Positions 25,884 through 38,719 are shown, counted from the first letter of the stretch. The stretch is DNA of 64,000 bases from Limnephilus marmoratus (GCA_917880885.1 OU862917.1:54296727-54360726); one strand, 5' to 3'. A program made the numbers and translations. The notes: a model not told the origin generated them from the sequence alone.

Positions 25884-26162
25884 TGTACCTGGCTATTCAG
25901 ATCTAGTCACCAAATACTGTTAAAGCCATTTCAATGTCAACGTTTCAATTTTGAATTGTGGTCTTACTCCAGAGCGATACTGACAGTATTATCCACTCTT
26001 GAACGTAACGCAAATATACCTTATATTATTTTAAAATTATTAAATTGTGAACACAAATCGACCAAATAAAATTTACTTGTATTCGCCGGGTATTGAATCC
26101 GCGATCTCTGAATCGCTAGTCGAAAGCTAGAGAGCCTTACCCCTCGACCATGGAGGCCGTCG
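25884..26162 (-). mobile_element. SINE, opposite orientation, abutting the previous one tail to tail
   Basis: Reverse complement of the SINE B body (GTACCTGGCTATTCAGATCT...CTCTTGAACGTAACGCAAATATACC) followed by a reversed tRNA-like head at about 26090-26162 with a B-box-like GGATTCAATACCC. The head differs from that of family B. Confidence 0.75.
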
Positions 26163-26226
26163 TTTAGTGATTGCCCAGAATATAACAATTATACCGAGTT
26201 AGTGTCAGTCGATGCCTTCAATTTAA

Positions 26227-26643
26227 CTAACTAACTAACCATCACGCCGTTTCCCCGCAGGGGTAGGCAGAGAGGACGGATCGCCAAACAACTAGGTCTT
26301 GGCACACACTCTTTGCCTCACTCACATTCATACATCGTCTCATACATTCTCTTCTATTATTTTGACTTTTGACATTGCCCGACTCAAGTATCTGATTCAC
26401 TTGATCGTGCCATGTCTTCCTCGGGCGTCCCCGACTTCTTCTACCATTCACATTCACGTCTTATATTCTTCTTACACTACTTTCTTCATTCATTCGCTCT
26501 ACATGCCCAAACCATCTAAGGGTCCCTTTATTAATCTTACTCATTATGATTACATCAGCCTTACATTCTTTGCGGATATCCACATTTCCCACACGATCAT
26601 ACATTGTTTTACGATACATACGTCTCGGGGATCTCATTTCAAC
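26227..26643 (-). mobile_element. 5'-truncated LINE with 11-bp TSD and TTAG tail
   Basis: Minus-strand frame 26242-26457 encodes a reverse-transcriptase C-terminus (SRGRPRKTWHDQV, ESGNVKSQNNRRECMRRCM, WRSVLSAYP). The plus strand starts with a short ACTA repeat, i.e. a TTAG-repeat 3' tail. CCTTCAATTTA occurs just outside both ends (26216-26226 and 26644-26654), a clean TSD. Only about 0.4 kb of the element was inserted. Confidence 0.85.
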
Positions 26644-26698
26644 CCTTCAATTTATCACCAAACAAATCAAAAATGTTCTTACTGGGGCAGTTCAGTTA

Positions 26699-26964
26699 GG
26701 GGTCGTCCATTAATCACGTGATGTTTTTTTAGCAACTTTTTAACCCCCCCCCCTGGTGATATGTGGTGAGGTTTTAGACTAACCCCCCCCCCCCGAAATC
26801 ACGTGTATTTTTTAGTGAAAAGAATTTTGAAATTTCAGAATATTATCACGAAAAATAAATACACGTGACATCTCATTGTACCCCCCCCCCGTCGTGATAT
26901 TTCGTGATTTTTTCCGAACCCCCCCCCCCCCCTTTCGAGCATCACGTGATTAATGGACGACCCC
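26699..26964 (+). mobile_element. PIF/Harbinger-like MITE (family 1), 266 bp
   Basis: Perfect 25-bp TIRs beginning GGGGTCGTCCATTAATCACG, flanked on both sides by TTA (26696-26698, 26965-26967). Three-base TTA duplication is the PIF/Harbinger hallmark. Long C runs in the interior, no coding sequence. The empty site is at about 14365. Confidence 0.9.
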
Positions 26965-27059
26965 TTATGTATAATAAATACTGTATTATTTTTACTATTC
27001 ATAAATATGTAAAATCCTCTAAAAATAGTGTTTACGCATAAAAAAAAAATAACTTTTTC

Positions 27060-27195
27060 TGAATAGCCAGCTACTTCCCTAACATCAATTCCCTTTAATC
27101 GTTCACCTCCCTTGCTTCTTTCAGTTTCACAACGTACTTTATGTTTTGGATGCCATAGCTCCACTGGCTCCACTGTGCGGTATCACATAAATAAA
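27060..27195 (+). repeat. SINE family B 3' fragment
   Basis: GAATAGCCAGCTACTTCCC, TTGCTTCTTTCAGTTTCACAACGTAC and GGATGCCATAGCTCCACTGGCTCC match the SINE body order. Confidence 0.6.
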
Positions 27196-27403
27196 TCACA
27201 CAAATAGGTCAGAAGATCGATATCAGTAGTAATTATTGTCATTCTCACTTAGCTCTTATCATTATTAATTAGTCCGATATTTAGTTATTCATTATATAAT
27301 ATTCATCCTTGAGTTATTAACGACAAATTGTTTCTATGAGAACAGCGAAGGTTTTTAGGTAATAAATACACGTTGAACGAAGATTTTTGAAATTTTATTT
27401 TAC

Positions 27404-28620
27404 TCGCTAAGGGCCCATCTATTTCAAAACTTGCTAGAGTAAAAGTAAGAGTAAAGGAAATCGCTTAAGTTAAATTTCACTAAAATGCGTTTTTCAATTA
27501 ATTTAACCGCACATTTTACGTCACCTTTAACTTAAGCTTTTACTTTCCGAAAACCAATAGCTATTATAGAGTTACTCCGCCATTTTGCATAATTGACACT
27601 ACTGTTGGTGGTAAGGTACGAAATTGCGCGCTTCAGCATTGATTTATTAATCACGATTAATATTGCAGGATTATGATAGTGACTATGAATTCCTCATTTA
27701 ATATGTTTTTGCACAGAAAAACAAGAAAATCGACCCCGTGTTACTAAAATGGTTGTTTGGGACGATACCGAATTTCTGGCGCGGTATTGAATGTCGAGAG
27801 ATCTCGTAAATTTTTGGCACATCAGATTCAACTACTGGAAGGTAAATTATATTTTTTTCCATGTAATATCGTATGTATTACAATAGGTCATCAATTATTT
27901 TTAAATACTCGCATAAATATTTTTATAGGAACAAAGCTGTCAGATCCTACAACAACGCGAAACAAAATACAGCGGGATACTTTGACAGTTGTTGTGGTTT
28001 TCAAATTTAATTTTCTTGGTGGGGCTGCACCAAAAAATAATGCGATGCATTTTTTCGCACCATTTTGAGGAATATTCTGCTTTTAGATTGGTCAAACTAA
28101 TAACTATTACTCCCCAAAAGTACACTTCAAATGGTGCGTGATCTATTTAACATCCTTGTTAGGGGTCGTCCATTAATCACGTGATGCTCGAAAGGGGGGG
28201 GGTTCGGAAAAAATCACGAAATATCACGACGGGGGGGGGGGGGGGGTATAATGAGATATCACGGGGGGAGGGGGGGGGGGTTAGTCTAAAACCTCACCAC
28301 ATATCACCAGGGGGGGGAGGGGTTAATAAGTTGCTAAAAAAACATCACGTGATTAATGGACGACCCCTTACTTTAAATTACGGTTAAAATTTTATTTTAG
28401 CTCACGATTTAGCTTTCGCTTTAGCTTTCTGTTTAACAGACGGTTAGTTATTAGTTGGTCACACTAATAACTATTACTCCCCAAAAGTACACTTCAAACG
28501 GTGCGTGATCTATTTAACATCCTTGTTACTTTAAATTACGGTTAAAATTTTAATTTAGCTCACGATTTAGCTTTCGCTTTAGCTTTCTGTTTAACAGACG
28601 GCTCTTAGTTAGGTTACCTT
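27404..28620. repeat. possible old TIR element containing a tandem duplication
   Basis: The left edge (GCTAAGGGCCCATCTATTTC...) resembles the reverse complement of the right edge (CTGTTTAACAGACGGCTCTTAG). Inside, about 150 bp (from TAATAACTATTACTCCCC to CTGTTTAACAGACGG) occurs twice: 28087-28443, interrupted by a MITE, and 28455-28605. The frame at 27757-28068 has no domain. Confidence 0.45.
28162..28367 (-). mobile_element. PIF/Harbinger-like MITE (family 1), 206 bp
   Basis: Same perfect 25-bp TIRs as 26699-26964 but inverted interior (poly-G instead of poly-C), flanked by TTA at 28159-28161 and 28368-28370. The second copy of the surrounding duplication reads CTTGTTACTTTAAA without it. Confidence 0.92.
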
Positions 28621-29274
28621 TCAAAATGATGAGGACAAACAAAATAAGCCTTCTAATTTTAGCTAGTCAATGGAATAAATAATGATCTGTTTTGGGCAGT
28701 AGCTAAATAATAAGTACCTTCTCATCTATCTTCGCTATCTCCAGGTAAGTTTGTGTAAGGTACTTAGCAGGGGTTGCGAGTCGCGAGTGGGCGGCGCGGC
28801 GGCCTACGCACGCAGATATTTGTTTGTTGGTTTTGGAATTCGATTTACATATAAACCTTATGTTATTTTTTTATAAATATTTTCTCTGAAATCTTGCGCA
28901 ATGTAAAAGAACAAAATGCTCGGAGCTAGGATTACAACTCTGTATGATTTATTTTGTGTTGGTTTATATTATGAAAAAAAAAATTCAGTTATATTTATAT
29001 ATTTTACGAAGGAGTATTTGGACCATTTTAGAATTCTATTTTTGACCATAAAATTTTAGCTTTTTTTAGTTCGATTTTTAGGAATGTGACAGGTCAAAAA
29101 AGCAAATTTTAATTTTACGTAATCGAAATTTAGAATGAAATATTTTCCACTTCCCCCAATGCAAATAGTTGTCTTTTAATGTACTTAAGGTGAATCAAAA
29201 GATTTTTTCAAAAAAAAAGTGCGTATTAACCATTGCCAGCGATCTCAAAAATTTACCGTTATTTCATCATCCGG
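28621..29274. other. no gene recognised
   Basis: AT-rich; nothing beyond homopolymer runs. Confidence 0.5.
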
Positions 29275-29665
29275 TATCTATTCATTCGTAGACAGAGAGA
29301 ACGAACCGCCAAACAACTCGGTCTTGACACACTCCTTGCCTCGTTCACATTCATACATCTTCTCACACATGCTCTTCTATTTTTCTGACTCTTGACATGG
29401 CCCGTTTACATCAGCCTTGCATTCTTTGCGGATTTCCACGTTTCTCACACGATCGTACATGGTTTTACCACACATACTTCATACATCCTTCCTCTGCCAG
29501 TTCCATGCCTCACTGCCATACATCAGGGTAGGTACCAGCACTCCATTGTAAACGGCTAGCTTCGCTTCTTTGGAAGTGCAGTTCTCTTTGTGCAGTGCTT
29601 CGTAGCCTCCCCTGATTCTTGTCTGCTTTAGTTTTCTGAAGGTTTCACTCCTGCCGCGTGTGAAT
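29275..29665 (-). pseudogene. LINE reverse-transcriptase C-terminal fragment (TTAG-tailed family)
   Basis: Minus-strand frame 29479-29670 encodes the RT thumb segment TRIRGGYEALHKENCTSKEAK then VLVPTLMYGSEAW, typical of insect LINEs. The plus-strand DNA 29275-29400 overlaps the 26260-26390 copy, and 33780-33905 repeats its 5' portion. Internally deleted and truncated. Confidence 0.75.
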
Positions 29666-29744
29666 TGCACACACTGTTTTTTTATGTGCGTCGTTTGTGA
29701 GAAAAATGGACATGTCTTTATATGGGCATAGCTGTATGAGATTT

Positions 29745-30065
29745 ACTTGCATCGCACGTGTCATGAGACTGCGTCGCACCTCTCTACCACTGCGTCGTCG
29801 TTCTTAGATTGCACTTGCGGGCACTCGCGGTCGCCGCATCGCACCCCCGCGGTCGCCAAGTGCTGCCGAGCGGTGAGCGGTGAGCGGCGTGCGGCGTGCG
29901 GCGAGCGCGTCGTGGCGGTGTGTCGGGCGCGCTCGCGTGTCTGGGCGCACTTTGGCCCCGCCGAGCGCCGAGCGTCGGCCGCGGGCCCCGGGCCCCGGGC
30001 CCCGGGCCAATGCACACCATGTGCCCCCCGCCTTTGGCGCCGAAATTATTTATGCCCCGGCTGCG
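29745..30065. promoter_or_regulatory. CpG-rich island, about 320 bp
   Basis: The most GC-rich tract upstream of the mnb exons, with dense CpG and GAGCGG and GGGCCCCG microrepeats. All frames are open only because of composition. A promoter-type island for an mnb transcript is possible, but I see no defined core element and no first exon with a good ATG and donor. Confidence 0.3.
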
Positions 30066-30195
30066 CATTGACTGAGAAACAGTGAGATTTGCCCTGTTAG
30101 ACAAGCTTTTGAACGTTTAACCCATATTTTTTTGCAATCTATTTATTTATACAAAAATAAAAACATAGTCGATAACAGAGTAATGATTCGTTTGT

Positions 30196-30555
30196 ATTAT
30201 ATCAATCGTCCAATTGATTAGTCAAACATCTAGGAAAAATCGAAATTTGAGTCGAGTGTGCAGTTGTATGTAAAAGTGTACCCTCTGTCTTGCACAATAC
30301 TCAAGATTAAATTAATTAAACCAAATGTTGTTGTTTTCTGGGTCACTAGTAGAATATTTCAAAATGTCATACTAATATACCGGACCGTTATGCCTCCCGG
30401 TGTTATTTTATAGCATATTTAATATATAAAACATAGACAAGTGTAAATAATATTTAATTTACGGTGGGCATTAGAATATTGCTTTCCTCATTATCTCAAA
30501 ACATAGTATTTTGAGATGTCTGACTAATGGACGACTGGACGGTCGATATATCGTA
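30196..30555. mobile_element. TIR element, copy 1 (copy 2 inverted at 45015-45575)
   Basis: The left end ATATCAATCGTCCAATTGATTAGTCAAACATCT is mirrored by the right end AGATGTCTGACTAATGGACGACTGGACGGTCGATAT. The interior matches the reverse complement of 45040-45500 (GGGTCACTAGTAG, CCGGTGTTATTTTATAGC). Confidence 0.75.
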
Positions 30556-30758
30556 ACATTTATTTTTATTTGAAGATATACCTCATAAAAAGCTATGCTT
30601 GTGTGTATGGGAGTGAAAATATAAACCCATTGTTCCACGACAAAACAGAATATTGAAGAAAAGTAAAAGAAAATTACAAACAACAAACTTAACCTAACCT
30701 AATCTCCTTATCTATTATTTTATTATGTTCTTTTTGTTACTGTTTTTATTCTGTCTTA

Positions 30759-31445
30759 GGGTACGATCAGGTACAAAGCGGGTTTCGGTTTTCTGATTAG
30801 TCGGCGCATGGGCGGCCGACTGGCGCAGGCGTGCTGACAAGAATGTTTGTATGTCAACGTATCAGGCCGAACATAGTGAAGGCAGGTTCAGATTTATGTC
30901 CGCGCGAGGCGGCGCCGATAAGCTTTACCGGAATGAATTCTTAATTCCTGCTCGCCGGTGACGCTGGTCAGAATCTGATATCAAAATGAGCGACCTGTTA
31001 ATTGCCGCTATTTTCAATCAATCGCCAATCTGGGATAAAAGAAATGCATTCCATACCACCAGAAATGTTGTTGACAAGTGATGGAATGAAATCAAAAAGA
31101 TAAAATTTTGAAATAACCTCAAATGTCACAAGTGAATTTCTTTCAGGCACGTACTTAACATATTATCATGTTCTCCTGAGTTTTTTTTTTTCATGTTTAA
31201 AGATACCAAATACCATTGTTTTATTCCTTAATTTTAAGAAAGGATTCTCCAAGAGTAAGAGTATCGTCGTCTACGAACTCGACATTTCGTAAAACTGACA
31301 GCTGCTGTCAGGCTACCGCGCAGGTAGCGCAAGTTTTATCCGCGTTCTGTTTGTCCACTTCTCGGCGTCAACTGCCGCCGGTGGAACAGGGCACTGAACG
31401 CCGTTAATCTGAAAACCGAAACCCGCTTTGTACCTGATCGTACCC
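30759..31445. mobile_element. DNA transposon, 687 bp, 35-bp perfect TIRs
   Basis: Ends GGGTACGATCAGGTACAAAG at 30759 and its exact complement at 31445 extend 35 bases without mismatch. Flanks are TTA on the left and ATA on the right, so a worn 3-bp TSD is possible. No transposase. Confidence 0.85.
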
Positions 31446-31599
31446 ATAGGCGTCACTCGAGCCCAAATAAATAATATAATGTATTTCTAATATCTTAAAT
31501 GTCTGTATAAAGGCAATATCTTTTACAATTCACTGTCTGCGAACTGACTGTCACTCAAAATCAATAAAATAGAAAATCAATTCAATTACGTTCTTTTCT

Positions 31600-33169
31600 C
31601 TTCTTCTTCGTCCTTGCGCTGTCCCAACTCATTGCCTAGGTAGGCTGTTGGGGTCGGCTCTTCTCGTTCTCAGGTTGTAATTTCTCCTGTTCTGGGTATC
31701 GCCTTCATCCAGGCCGTTTTTCTGAAGAATTTTGGCGCATTGAGTCATCCAGGAGTTCTTCGGTCTTCCTCTGGATGACTGTCGATGAAGCTCCATAGAC
31801 ATTGCCTGCCTCACTGTGTGGTCCGATGGTCTCCGTCTTATGTGTCCATACCATCTCAACTGTCGTTCTTCCAGCTTACTATTTATGTCTGTGACACCCA
31901 GGCTACCACGAATGCGTGAACTTTTGATCTTATCTCTTAGTGATACTCCTGCCGACCATCTAAGCATTCGCATCTCTGCTGTTTCAAGTTGCCTAGTGTA
32001 GGAGTTGTACATAGTCCAGCATTCGGAGCCATACATTATTGCGGGTCTTACAATAGTCTGGTATATCTTTCCTTTCAGTTTTACAGGCATTTTGGAGTCA
32101 CACAATATTCCTGTTACGGATCTAAATTTAATCCATCCCACACCTATTCTATGGATGACATCCGCTGCACATCCTCCATCTCTGTGGATTAGTGAGCCCA
32201 GATAGTTAAATGAATCACAGTTGGCCAATGTTACTCCATCCAGTTGCATCGAAGGAGTTACAGCATTTGGGTCTTCAAATGGTAAATACAAATATTCAGT
32301 CTTTTTCCTGCTAATTTTTAGGCCATTATCCTCCAGAATCTTTCTCCACCTTTCCAGGCTATTCTGTAAGTCACAATGATTATCTGCTATCAGTACTACA
32401 TCATCTGCAAAAAGCATAGTCTTGAGAATACTGTTCATTTCTTGACTTGTTAGATAATTCATGACCATTATGAATAGCAGTGGGCTGAGGATAGATCCTT
32501 GGTGTACCCCCACTTTAATTGGAAATTTTGGTGATGTCCCTGATGTGCATCTTACTTGAGTTTCAACGTTTGTGTACATATCTTGTATGGAGAGCACATA
32601 TTCTTCTGGTACATTGTGGGCTCTCAATGCCGCCCATATGAGGCTTCGGGGAACCCTGTCAAATGCTTTTTCCAAGTCTATAAATACCATGTGCAAATCT
32701 TTTTTTGCATCTCGATGTTTTTCAACTATTATTCTGACTGTTTGAATAGCATCTATTGTTGATTTTCCGACACAAATCCGCATTGATCTTCGTGTATTTT
32801 TACAATATTCCTTATTCGTGTGTTGATAATTCTCTCATATATTTTCATGGTGTGAGACATAAGCTTTATCCCTCTATAATTGTCGCACTTCCTAGAGTCT
32901 CCTTTATTTTTGTAAAATGGAAGAAGGTAACTCTGCCGAAAGCTTTCTGGCATTGGTTCTCCATTCAGTACTTTATTGAACAGAGTGCACAGCCATTTAT
33001 GTCCTATTTCACCACATTCTTTCCATAATTCAACTGGAATATTGTCTGGCCCAACTGCTTTCCCCACTTTCATCTGTGATATGGCTACTTTAACTTCTGT
33101 TTGAGTGATTTCTTCAACTGGCCCCTGCACTGGTTGCTCTGACACTTGAGTTGTTCTAGGAAATTCTTC
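31600..33169 (-). pseudogene. 5'-truncated RTE-like LINE: reverse transcriptase with one frameshift
   Basis: Two overlapping minus-strand frames (33175-32753 and 32783-31629) together encode a non-LTR reverse transcriptase: the PDNIPVELWK and YRGIKLMS motifs, then DLEKAFDRVPR, the catalytic LFADDVVLI, the LVRPAIMYGSECW thumb and a C-terminal RRPSDHTVRQ/RGRPKNSW tail. The frames meet at CGFV...GKSTIDA, where one base appears lost. The endonuclease is missing (5' truncation). A 20-bp sequence is repeated exactly at 31580-31599 and 33170-33189, the TSD. On the plus strand the 3' end reads CTTCTTCTTCG, i.e. a GAA-type simple tail, as in RTE-like elements. Exact duplication and few lesions point to a young insertion. 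Clade assignment (RTE versus relatives) is by motif memory only. Confidence 0.93.
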
Positions 33170-33779
33170 ATTCAATTACGTTCTTTTCTGTTTTTATCTA
33201 TTTTTATTACTAAAAAATATGACACCTTATTTTTTTTTGCCTTAATTGATATTCTCAAAACTTCGTAAGTTGTAACCGAAATTGTATTTCGGGCTTATAT
33301 TTGCTTCAATCTTGCTTGGGAGTGTTCAGTTTTCGGAAAAATAATTAATACAATTATGCTTTATGCTTTAACAAGTTCGTATTAGATTTTAAATTCGAAA
33401 TGCGGCGTAAAATGAGACGAAATCAATTCCGTTCTTGTTAAGAATAATCTAAATTAAATTTTATTTCTGCCATGATTTAATTGTCTACTTTGAATGAAAC
33501 AGACACCGTTTCGCAAAGATTTAGTTCATTAACATGTCATGTTTGTCACATTTAGTTGGATTATTTAGTTTAGATCGGAAGCGAGATAAGACTATGTTAC
33601 TCTCTGACATTTCTTTGTAAATCACACACTTCTTTCGCTGGTGGCAGTAATCTTGATATTGCATGTCGAATTACGCAAATAATTGCAAAAAAGCGTGTTT
33701 TATGAAGTGAAAACATTCTTAGCAGCGATGTGATTTGAAGCTCGATGAAACGAAAAATAGCGACACTAAAAAGAGACAA

Positions 33780-33905
33780 ACACCTACATTTATAGGATTT
33801 ACATTTATAAGACTCCTCTTTGTGCGGTGCTTCCGGTAGTCTCCCCACTCTTGTCTACTTTAGTTTTCTGAAGGTTTCACGTCTACCGCGTGTGAATTGC
33901 ACTCT
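33780..33905 (-). repeat. LINE fragment, TTAG-tailed family
   Basis: Matches 29590-29670 (TTTGTGC.GTGCTTC, GTCTACTTTAGTTTTCTGAAGGTTTCAC, ACCGCGTGTGAATTGCAC). A shorter echo lies at 34140-34170. Confidence 0.65.
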
Positions 33906-34319
33906 GATTTTTTGAAGTGAAACTTATATAACCCCGTTGTGACTTGGATTTCGGATGAAACAGAAATGACGCTTACTGTACCTGCGACGCATCGACTGCG
34001 CTCATTGGCCGCTTTGATTATGATGTCACTTTTAAAGGCTCCCATTGGTTGAGATATGAAATTACGCTAGGTCTGCGCTCATTGGACGCTTTGATTATGA
34101 TCTCACTTTTCAAGTATTGGTTGATATTGTATTTGCAACGTTTCGCTTCTACCGTGTGTAAATTGCACTCGAATTTTTATTTTATTTTGCAAAAACTCGC
34201 ATTCAAAATTTGTATGTTTTTTATCAGAATTTGAAGAACTAATTTTGTCACATTATTCAATAAAACCGTTTACTACATATAAATTTATCACCCAAAAATT
34301 ATAAAATCCGATTTTTGAT

Positions 34320-34740
34320 AGCACCACCTATTCTGGAGGCTTCTCTAGTGTTTAATTCCCCAATGCATCAACAATATCGCCATGTCTGCCGCTGTTCCTA
34401 ACAGGGCCATTTAACTCTTTCCCCCGTTTTTAGACTTGCGATTTCCATCGCGCATAATATTACACGGGTTAATGGCCGAATTCGCCTGCGGAATGGGGAA
34501 TGGCGGCATTAAATATTCCCCACACATTGGCTGCAATAAGTCTCGGAGGGTGAATGTGAATACTGGCATACATTACCAGGACTCATATTTGTGATGATAT
34601 ATTACTCGCCCCGCGGCCCTGGGTGCATCGCGGGCCCGGCGCCGCCACTGGACCCGAGCGAAAAATTGCTTCGAAAATTGATAATTTGAGGACAGTGGCG
34701 CAGCCTCGAAATGTCCTTCATTCGAATTAAATATTATTCA
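34320..34740. promoter_or_regulatory. single-copy, GC-balanced block upstream of the mnb exons
   Basis: High-complexity sequence, not repeated elsewhere in the window as far as I can see, with balanced composition and no domain in any frame. It ends in a CpG-rich segment at 34615-34660. Candidate conserved non-coding or enhancer sequence; only comparison with related genomes could support that. Confidence 0.25.
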
Positions 34741-34953
34741 CTATTATTGCAACACCTTTTATTTTATGCTTTTACCATGTTTACCAATTTCAAATAAAAA
34801 AAAATCCTTTGCGCATAAAAACATCTTGTGCAAGTGGTGCTTTTTGATTTGATTTTTTTTATGGATAATTCATAAAACAAAAATTAGTTGAATAATTATT
34901 AATTTACTGTTTTAGTGTAAACAACATTTTTTAAAATAATAATTGCATGTATA

Positions 34954-35620
34954 CAGGGTGTTAAGGATAATTTTAATCAGTGATTCCTGACATTATTTGG
35001 AATAAAAAATGTAAATGACATTTTTGATGGTATTTTTATTTTATTTTTTTTTATTACATGAGCTCCACACAGGAGGCCCTGAGGAAAATAATTTCTCTGA
35101 GAGTCTATTTCATCTTTGGGGATGCTGTGTGGAACTTTTTTTTAGAGAAAGGAAGAAGAGGAGAGTTCTGGAAAGGAAAAGGGTTTAATGGATGGGTAGG
35201 AATCTGGGGTTCAGTGTGTCCTGGTCATCCACCTCCAAGACCTAGATAAACCTCATGCCATGATTCCGGGCACCCCTGCTAAATCACCAAACGTAGTGAA
35301 CCATTTGGGTGATCTATGGCAGAGGTGTTGGTTATCCAATAAAGGTTACTCATTCCTGCCTCCCAAATTAAAAAATATTTATTTATTAAAATTTTATTTT
35401 ATTTTTAATATTTTTTTCAGTAAAAAATCAGGTATTGGACAGGGGGAGGGTTGGGGTGAGGGTTTTGTGCGGTTACTCGGTTGAGTGACCTGTGATGCAT
35501 GTGGAAGTTTTTTTTTGTATGGTGTAGAATGAAAAAAATAAAGATTTTTACTCACTCTAAATAATGTCAGGATTCACTGGTTGAAAGTAAAGTAAGTCAA
35601 TTACGTCCCTGAACACCCGT
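34954..35620. mobile_element. Tc1/mariner-like TIR element (ACAGGGTGTT ends) interrupted by a SINE
   Basis: The left end TATACAGGGTGTT and right end AACACCCGTATA, each with an inner CAGTGATTCCTGACATTATTT / complementary block, form imperfect TIRs of about 65 bp flanked by TA. The centre is occupied by the reverse SINE family A at about 35045-35350. Confidence 0.75.
35045..35350 (-). mobile_element. SINE-like family A, reverse copy nested in a TIR element
   Basis: The plus strand starts with poly-T, then GAGCTCCACACAGGAGGCCCTGAGG (complement of the 3' hairpin tail), and runs back through GAATCTGGGGTTCAG to ACCATTTGGGTGA and GGTTATCCAATAAAGG. Confidence 0.8.
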
Positions 35621-36469
35621 ATAGCAAAAACATTTTAAATCACGATAAATTATTATTATTATTAAAAATCGTATTTTGGAACCAAGCACCCTTATCCAGG
35701 CTTTAGCATCTGTTACAATACCGCTGAAGAGGACCTTAAAATTCATGGCACTCTCAAGTGAACTATTGTGTTTTATTAAGTAAATTAATTACTTATAATA
35801 ATTTTTGAATCATCGATAGAAAACAAGAAGACAGAAGATATGGGTTCAATTCCAGTAGCGCGACCTTTACTTTTTTATTTTCTTTTTCATATTTAATTGG
35901 GATTTGAAATGTGTATTATCTTCTTCGCTTATATTTTTTTAGAACTTTACTATCTTTATTATTTTTTAGAGGTTTTCAGAGTGGAAAGAGTTTTACAAAC
36001 TAATGAGAAATGGAAAACCAATTTATTACACATGATTTTAAAACAACTCAAATGCAAAATCATTATATTTTCCAAGCCATAAAAAACTATAATAACCTGA
36101 ATTACACTGTATCATCAACCAATCAGAAAAATTAATAAAATTATATAAGTTTTCAAAATAAACTTACAGTAAAAAGTAAATATTTTATACAAAACATATT
36201 ATAACTTACAACCTAAGTAAGAATCGTGGCTCCTATCAGGCACAAGAGCTCATGTATATATGTAACTCGTGTTTTTATATTACAATAAATTAAAAAAATA
36301 TAGGACCACAAATAAAACGTATGTTCATCCACTTCTGGTATCACTATTCTTGCTTTCAGTGAATTCACAATACCAAACTATTTTTTGTAACAATATTGCC
36401 AAATGAATCAATAATGTATAACTCTGAACTGAACTGTTATTAATGTGTATTTGTGTGTTGTTGTTTTAG
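35621..36469. other. mnb: intron just upstream of the first visible mnb exon
   Basis: AT-rich, no repeat or coding sequence recognised, ending in the polypyrimidine tract and AG used by the exon at 36470. Confidence 0.6.
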
Positions 36470-36715
<246 letters not shown>

Positions 36716-37482
36716 TGAAGCCGACATAAAGAAGTGTGGTTAACCCTTCGAATAATAAGAAAATAATTTTCTGTCAACTTTTGTCTGTTAAAGTTTGCGC
36801 CCAAAATTCCTGGTTCTTCCCATGCATTTTAAATGTTCCTATTTATTAGTTTTTTTTAACGCTTTTGCAAAAATTAAAATTCTTCTAAACTTTAGATAAA
36901 ATAATCTTTCCGATATGTTTATTAGAAATCAACATTTTTGTTTACAAATATTAAAATTTTAATATTGAAAATGTAAATTGGCTAAAAAATGCATACCTGC
37001 GAATATTTGAATTAAAGTAATTAAAATAGAATAAACTTCAAATTTTAAATTCAGATTCCTTTTCTAAACAAAATTTGTAATAAAACTGTCTCCTCACTTT
37101 TTATCACTTTCATACAATTTTATTTTTAAATTAAATGTGGGTTACGTCACAAATAGGCGCAAAATCAAACCGTCACTTTTGATCAGGTTTGTAAAATATC
37201 TGAACAACCTAGCTCATATAATTCTAACACAATGAGAAGCATTATTTCTTTCTGTTTCTAACATAAAAGAAATCACAAATATTCACATTACAGAAAGAGA
37301 GATATCTAACTTTTAATAATGCACGATCGCTCTGGGACAATCTGGGTCTCCTGTTATTATAACGGCATATGATGTTTTGGGACAACTTGGGTCTCCTGTG
37401 ATTAAACGGGTTAAATTTAATAGTTAATTAGTTTGGGACATATCTTAACCAATGTCTTGATCAGAAGGACATTAAGCCATGA

Positions 37483-38556
<1,074 letters not shown>

Positions 38557-38719
38557 TAGCCAATTACGCAACTCCCTCTTTTATATTTCCATCTATGAAA
38601 ATAATGCAGTGCTCTCTCACTTATCTGCCAGTCCAAAAACCGGACAGGTGTCCAATTAGTGAAAGCGGCGGATTATATTAATTTTCCCTTTTCTGCAATT
38701 TTTTTAGTTAACGTTTCAA

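Noticed and set aside
27757..28068. 103-codon plus frame
   Set aside because: No domain, ends inside repeat sequence, no splice context.
29747..30104. Six overlapping frames on both strands
   Set aside because: Stops are scarce in a CpG-rich tract; no frame shows codon bias, a domain or splice signals.
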